Below are positions 6,601 through 8,015 of a stretch of 8,015 nt of DNA, one piece after another (the stretch's first letter is position 1; each line of letters opens with the position of its first letter). The translations under genes were made by a program, and so were the position numbers. The notes under the pieces were generated by a model that searched no databases, was not told the origin of the DNA, and saw only the letters and a program-made list of their open reading frames with translations. The DNA is from Alphaproteobacteria bacterium (GTDB taxonomy: Bacteria > Pseudomonadota > Alphaproteobacteria > Rhizobiales > Aestuariivirgaceae), in assembly GCA_024639035.1 (NCBI GenBank), contig JAHEJE010000126.1, positions 1 to 8,015 of the forward strand. The letters are read 5' to 3'.

Positions 6601-7793
6601 GTGGCCAGGTCTGTCGCCAGTTGAGCGGCCCTCGCGGTGAATTTCCAGTCGGGCGTTGCCATCGAGCCCGTCACGTGGACATCACCGGTCAGGCCGGCGA
6701 CCCGGATGGCGCCGAGGTTCGCGGCCTGTTTCGCCACGACCAGCGGGCGCTCGGTCTCGGTGCGCAGTTCAATTGAAAGGTCGGTCGTTGCGCCGGACCA
6801 GTCGAGCGGACCCGATGCGCGCAGCTGCAGGGCGTCATTGGCGATGCGAATGCGCTCCACATTGGCTGTGCCGCCAGATTGGTGAAACAACACCGAGCCG
6901 ACCAACTGCGCTTCACCGCCGAGCAGGCCGGACAGATTTTCGGGACTCAGTCGGGCGAGATTTCCGCCCGCATCAAGGGTCAGGCGCTTGCCGGCGGCGA
7001 TGGTATCGATGGCAGCGGTGCCCTTGAATGCGGTGGTCTGGTCGAGCTTGAGGATCAGCTCACTGGCCCATTGGTCGATAGTGCCGTTTGCCTTCACGGC
7101 CAAATCGACGGCCGGCTCGCCGACGATATCAAGCAGGCGGACGACCAGACCTCGCGCCTGTTCCTTGAGCCGGAGATCCAGCTTGAGCTGCCGGCTCGCC
7201 GGCTCCAGCAGTACGCTGGCTGTGAGTTCGCTGTCGCCACCGTTGGTGCGGCGGGCCTCGAAATCAAACGTCACCTCCGGCGGGGTTTGGGTCACCTTGC
7301 CGGCGCCGCTGACTTTCAGGACAAACGCCTCACCGGCCAGGCTTTCTGCAATTTCCAGGCGCTCGATATCCAGCACCTTGATTTCCGCGTTGGTCAATCC
7401 GCTCAATTCTTCCGGCGCGGCGGATTGTTCTTCTTCGACTTCGGCCGACTGCGGCAGCCGGCTGACGGCAATGCGGCCGACGGCGAGCCTGTCGATCTGC
7501 AGGCTGTCGGACAACAGCGACAACGGCTGCCAGTCGAGAGCGAGATCGCCGATCACCAGCCAGGCGCCGGCATCGTCGTGCAATTCGATGCGCCTGGCGC
7601 TCACGCCACCGTCGATTGCGATGCTGACATCATCGACCACGACCTTGCGGCCTTCGCTCGACAGGATGTCTTGAAGCATGCCTTCGACCAGGCCCTTGGC
7701 GGTCTGGTTCTGGGCCGCCACCAGCGACAATGACGCCAGGCCGAACAGACCCAACGCAAGGACGCCGAAACTTATGAGGATCAGGCGCCGCAT
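3615..7793 (-). CDS. tamB: Translocation and assembly module inner-membrane protein TamB
   Basis: This is a complete 1392-residue TamB/YtfN (DUF490) protein. An N-terminal signal anchor at residues 4-26 is hydrophobic after MRR and holds the protein in the inner membrane. A long periplasmic region of repeating beta strands follows, with AsmA-like alternation such as LALDWQPLSLL and LQIDRLAVGRI (residues 84-109). An acidic linker is visible at about 116-130. The conserved TamB domain fills roughly the last 350 residues, including a six-glycine run (1304-1309), DWLEITQ, GKQINDRLSVGVEQ and the terminal VFFQKDY. TamB partners with the outer-membrane barrel TamA and is implicated in outer-membrane protein assembly and in carrying phospholipids across the periplasm. 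Its start overlaps the tamA stop by one base, and length and architecture are normal for alphaproteobacteria. It ends 11 bases from the convergent hydrolase gene. Confidence 0.95.
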   Translation of the reverse strand: MRRLILISFGVLALGLFGLASLSLVAAQNQTAKGLVEGMLQDILSSEGRKVVVDDVSIAIDGGVSARRIELHDDAGAWLVIGDLALDWQPLSLLSDSLQIDRLAVGRIAVSRLPQSAEVEEEQSAAPEELSGLTNAEIKVLDIERLEIAESLAGEAFVLKVSGAGKVTQTPPEVTFDFEARRTNGGDSELTASVLLEPASRQLKLDLRLKEQARGLVVRLLDIVGEPAVDLAVKANGTIDQWASELILKLDQTTAFKGTAAIDTIAAGKRLTLDAGGNLARLSPENLSGLLGGEAQLVGSVLFHQSGGTANVERIRIANDALQLRASGPLDWSGATTDLSIELRTETERPLVVAKQAANLGAIRVAGLTGDVHVTGSMATPDWKFTARAAQLATDLATLQQPLIEIAGHGLDPAADKARVDGVISAIVEDTGDNDVLKSLAGPFRADLVARSGGDGHVMLDGTRIVAGDLNAAFSGHLIPGDGGFDIGFDASANAPQTGQAVLDGLLVGDVKFTGKVAKGRGNAVRLTGWNLTSETLSATVSGTAGDLLDLAVAAELLDLSQLEPKVSGRARLEAKLTGQSTAPDLALTATGDDMQLAGEPLVAPKLKAQFKLDERAPQGRFDLTAELRGKPVSARGEIATSADGIRELRGLDVVSGAARLAGGLRLPLNGAPSGRLELSAPDLADLAPFLLTQMSGSLDAEIDLEADDERSNLRATFTGSQVSSPDFAAGRLTGDIAVDDVFGRPKLKGDASAQRVRAGGVSFDSIATAALSKGVDGYTVTLDADGRDLSARAEADVMLRDQRTDVTVTRLDGSAEGVAYAIAAPFVVSRNAAGAVEVTDAKLQVGSGRIEITGKVAPDLDTAVAISNLPLAPFERLAGVPGLSGLVDGKAAFKGKPAAATGTYELAVRNLVIAELSAQGVPAASLDVSGTVQRGKIGLRGTATAGSDLSASFEGTVETAGQTRFDIRATGSAQARGFANRIAETGARLDGKIAFNVLARGTPQQPQVDGSITLSGATFGDVDGKFIVQNATGRIEFASDVVRIVSLKGRTGRKGTASISGTIGLAAPQPADIRIRIDRGVYVDGTLVNTGYDADLRLTGPLATAPLVRGEIRLRKTKITLSEVPPTALRPLDVRHRAAPAKVARQLQAIQARSAGGSSNLRLDVRVVTTDSIAVTGRGLNALLGGKLTITGTAAAPVANGSFRLRRGILKLLARRLEFESGRLDFVNDLDPRINLVAVSRGSDATIRLVISGRITEPKISVTSSPELPEEEALSRLVFDRSMVELSPLQIAQLASSIAVLSGGGGGGVLDGLQGALGVDWLEITQTPAGETAVGVGKQINDRLSVGVEQSTRTNTSRVIIDLNLTKSLKLRGSAGTDGASRAGVFFQKDY

Positions 7794-8015
7794 CAGAACG
7801 CCTGCCCTATGCCGGCATAAACGGCAAAGTCCGGATCGCCCGAACGCGGATTGAGCGGAAACGCAACATCGAGCCGGATCGGTCCGACCGAGGTGTAGTA
7901 TCGCACTCCCAGACCGACGCCGATCTGGAACTCATCGGTTCCTGCAAACAGCGTCTTGGTGGTGACCAGTCCGGCGTCAATGAACGGCACGATGCCGATC
8001 GTTTCGGTGACCTTG
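7793..8015 (-). CDS. tamA: Translocation and assembly module outer-membrane protein TamA, C-terminal end (runs off window)
   Basis: These are the last 74 codons of an Omp85/BamA-superfamily outer-membrane protein. The visible part is the end of the 16-strand barrel: VPFIDAG, then GVGLGVRYYT, VGPIRLDVAFPLN, and the final strand VYAGIGQAF with a terminal Phe, which the BAM machine recognises in outer-membrane proteins. The first residues seen continue in frame past the window edge, so this is a truncation by the window and not a broken gene. The stop codon overlaps the tamB ATG (TGATG on the minus strand), typical of a translationally coupled tamA-tamB operon. BamA has a very similar end, but the overlap with tamB identifies it as TamA. 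Confidence 0.92.
   Translation of the reverse strand, partial: KVTETIGIVPFIDAGLVTTKTLFAGTDEFQIGVGLGVRYYTSVGPIRLDVAFPLNPRSGDPDFAVYAGIGQAF

Noticed and set aside
3691..7733. Several long plus-strand open frames (3691-4518, 4353-5141, 5473-6297, 6879-7733) opposite tamB
   Set aside because: They lie wholly antisense to a clear tamB, their translations are Arg/Ser/Ala- or Gly/Asp-rich without recognisable domains, and GC-rich third positions of tamB readily produce such shadows.
1..8015. RNA genes, insertion sequences, CRISPR arrays, integration sites and phage genes
   Set aside because: No tRNA-like cloverleaf, regularly spaced repeat, transposase motif or terminal inverted repeat was recognised, and nearly all sequence is accounted for by six genes.

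Overview
The window is GC-rich chromosomal DNA from a Gram-negative bacterium, most likely an alphaproteobacterium of the Hyphomicrobiales (Rhizobiales) type. The evidence is a tamA-tamB pair with a BamA/TamA-type C-terminus, high GC at third codon positions, and genes recalling rhizobial amine and aromatic catabolism. The organism call is an inference from gene style, not from a marker gene. Coding density is very high; the only intergenic space above 40 bases is the 163 bases at 426-588. No RNA gene, insertion sequence, CRISPR array or prophage gene was seen.

Left part (1-3603): a small, probably catabolic gene cluster. A Rieske-type [2Fe-2S] oxygenase gene runs leftward off the window from 425. 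Diverging from it is a rightward run of three tightly spaced genes: an Lrp/AsnC-family regulator (589-1128), a glutamine-synthetase-superfamily ligase of the GlnT / gamma-glutamylmethylamide-synthetase type (1161-2582), and a MetX-like alpha/beta-hydrolase with a GTG start 4 bases after the ligase stop (2587-3603). The AT-rich divergent spacer carries a good sigma-70-like promoter for the Rieske gene and, just upstream of it, an array of short palindromes and an imperfect direct repeat that is a plausible regulator binding site. A ligase that can glutamylate amines, beside a Rieske oxygenase and a hydrolase, suggests a route in which an amine is tagged with glutamate, oxidised and released, by analogy with aniline oxidation (AtdA/TdnQ systems). 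The substrate is unknown and this pathway is a hypothesis.

Right part (3615-8015): the envelope translocation and assembly module on the minus strand. The 3' end of tamA (outer-membrane Omp85-family barrel) overlaps by one base the start of a complete 1392-residue tamB (inner-membrane-anchored, periplasm-spanning protein). The tamB 3' end meets the MetX-like gene convergently with only 11 bases between the stop codons and no recognisable terminator.
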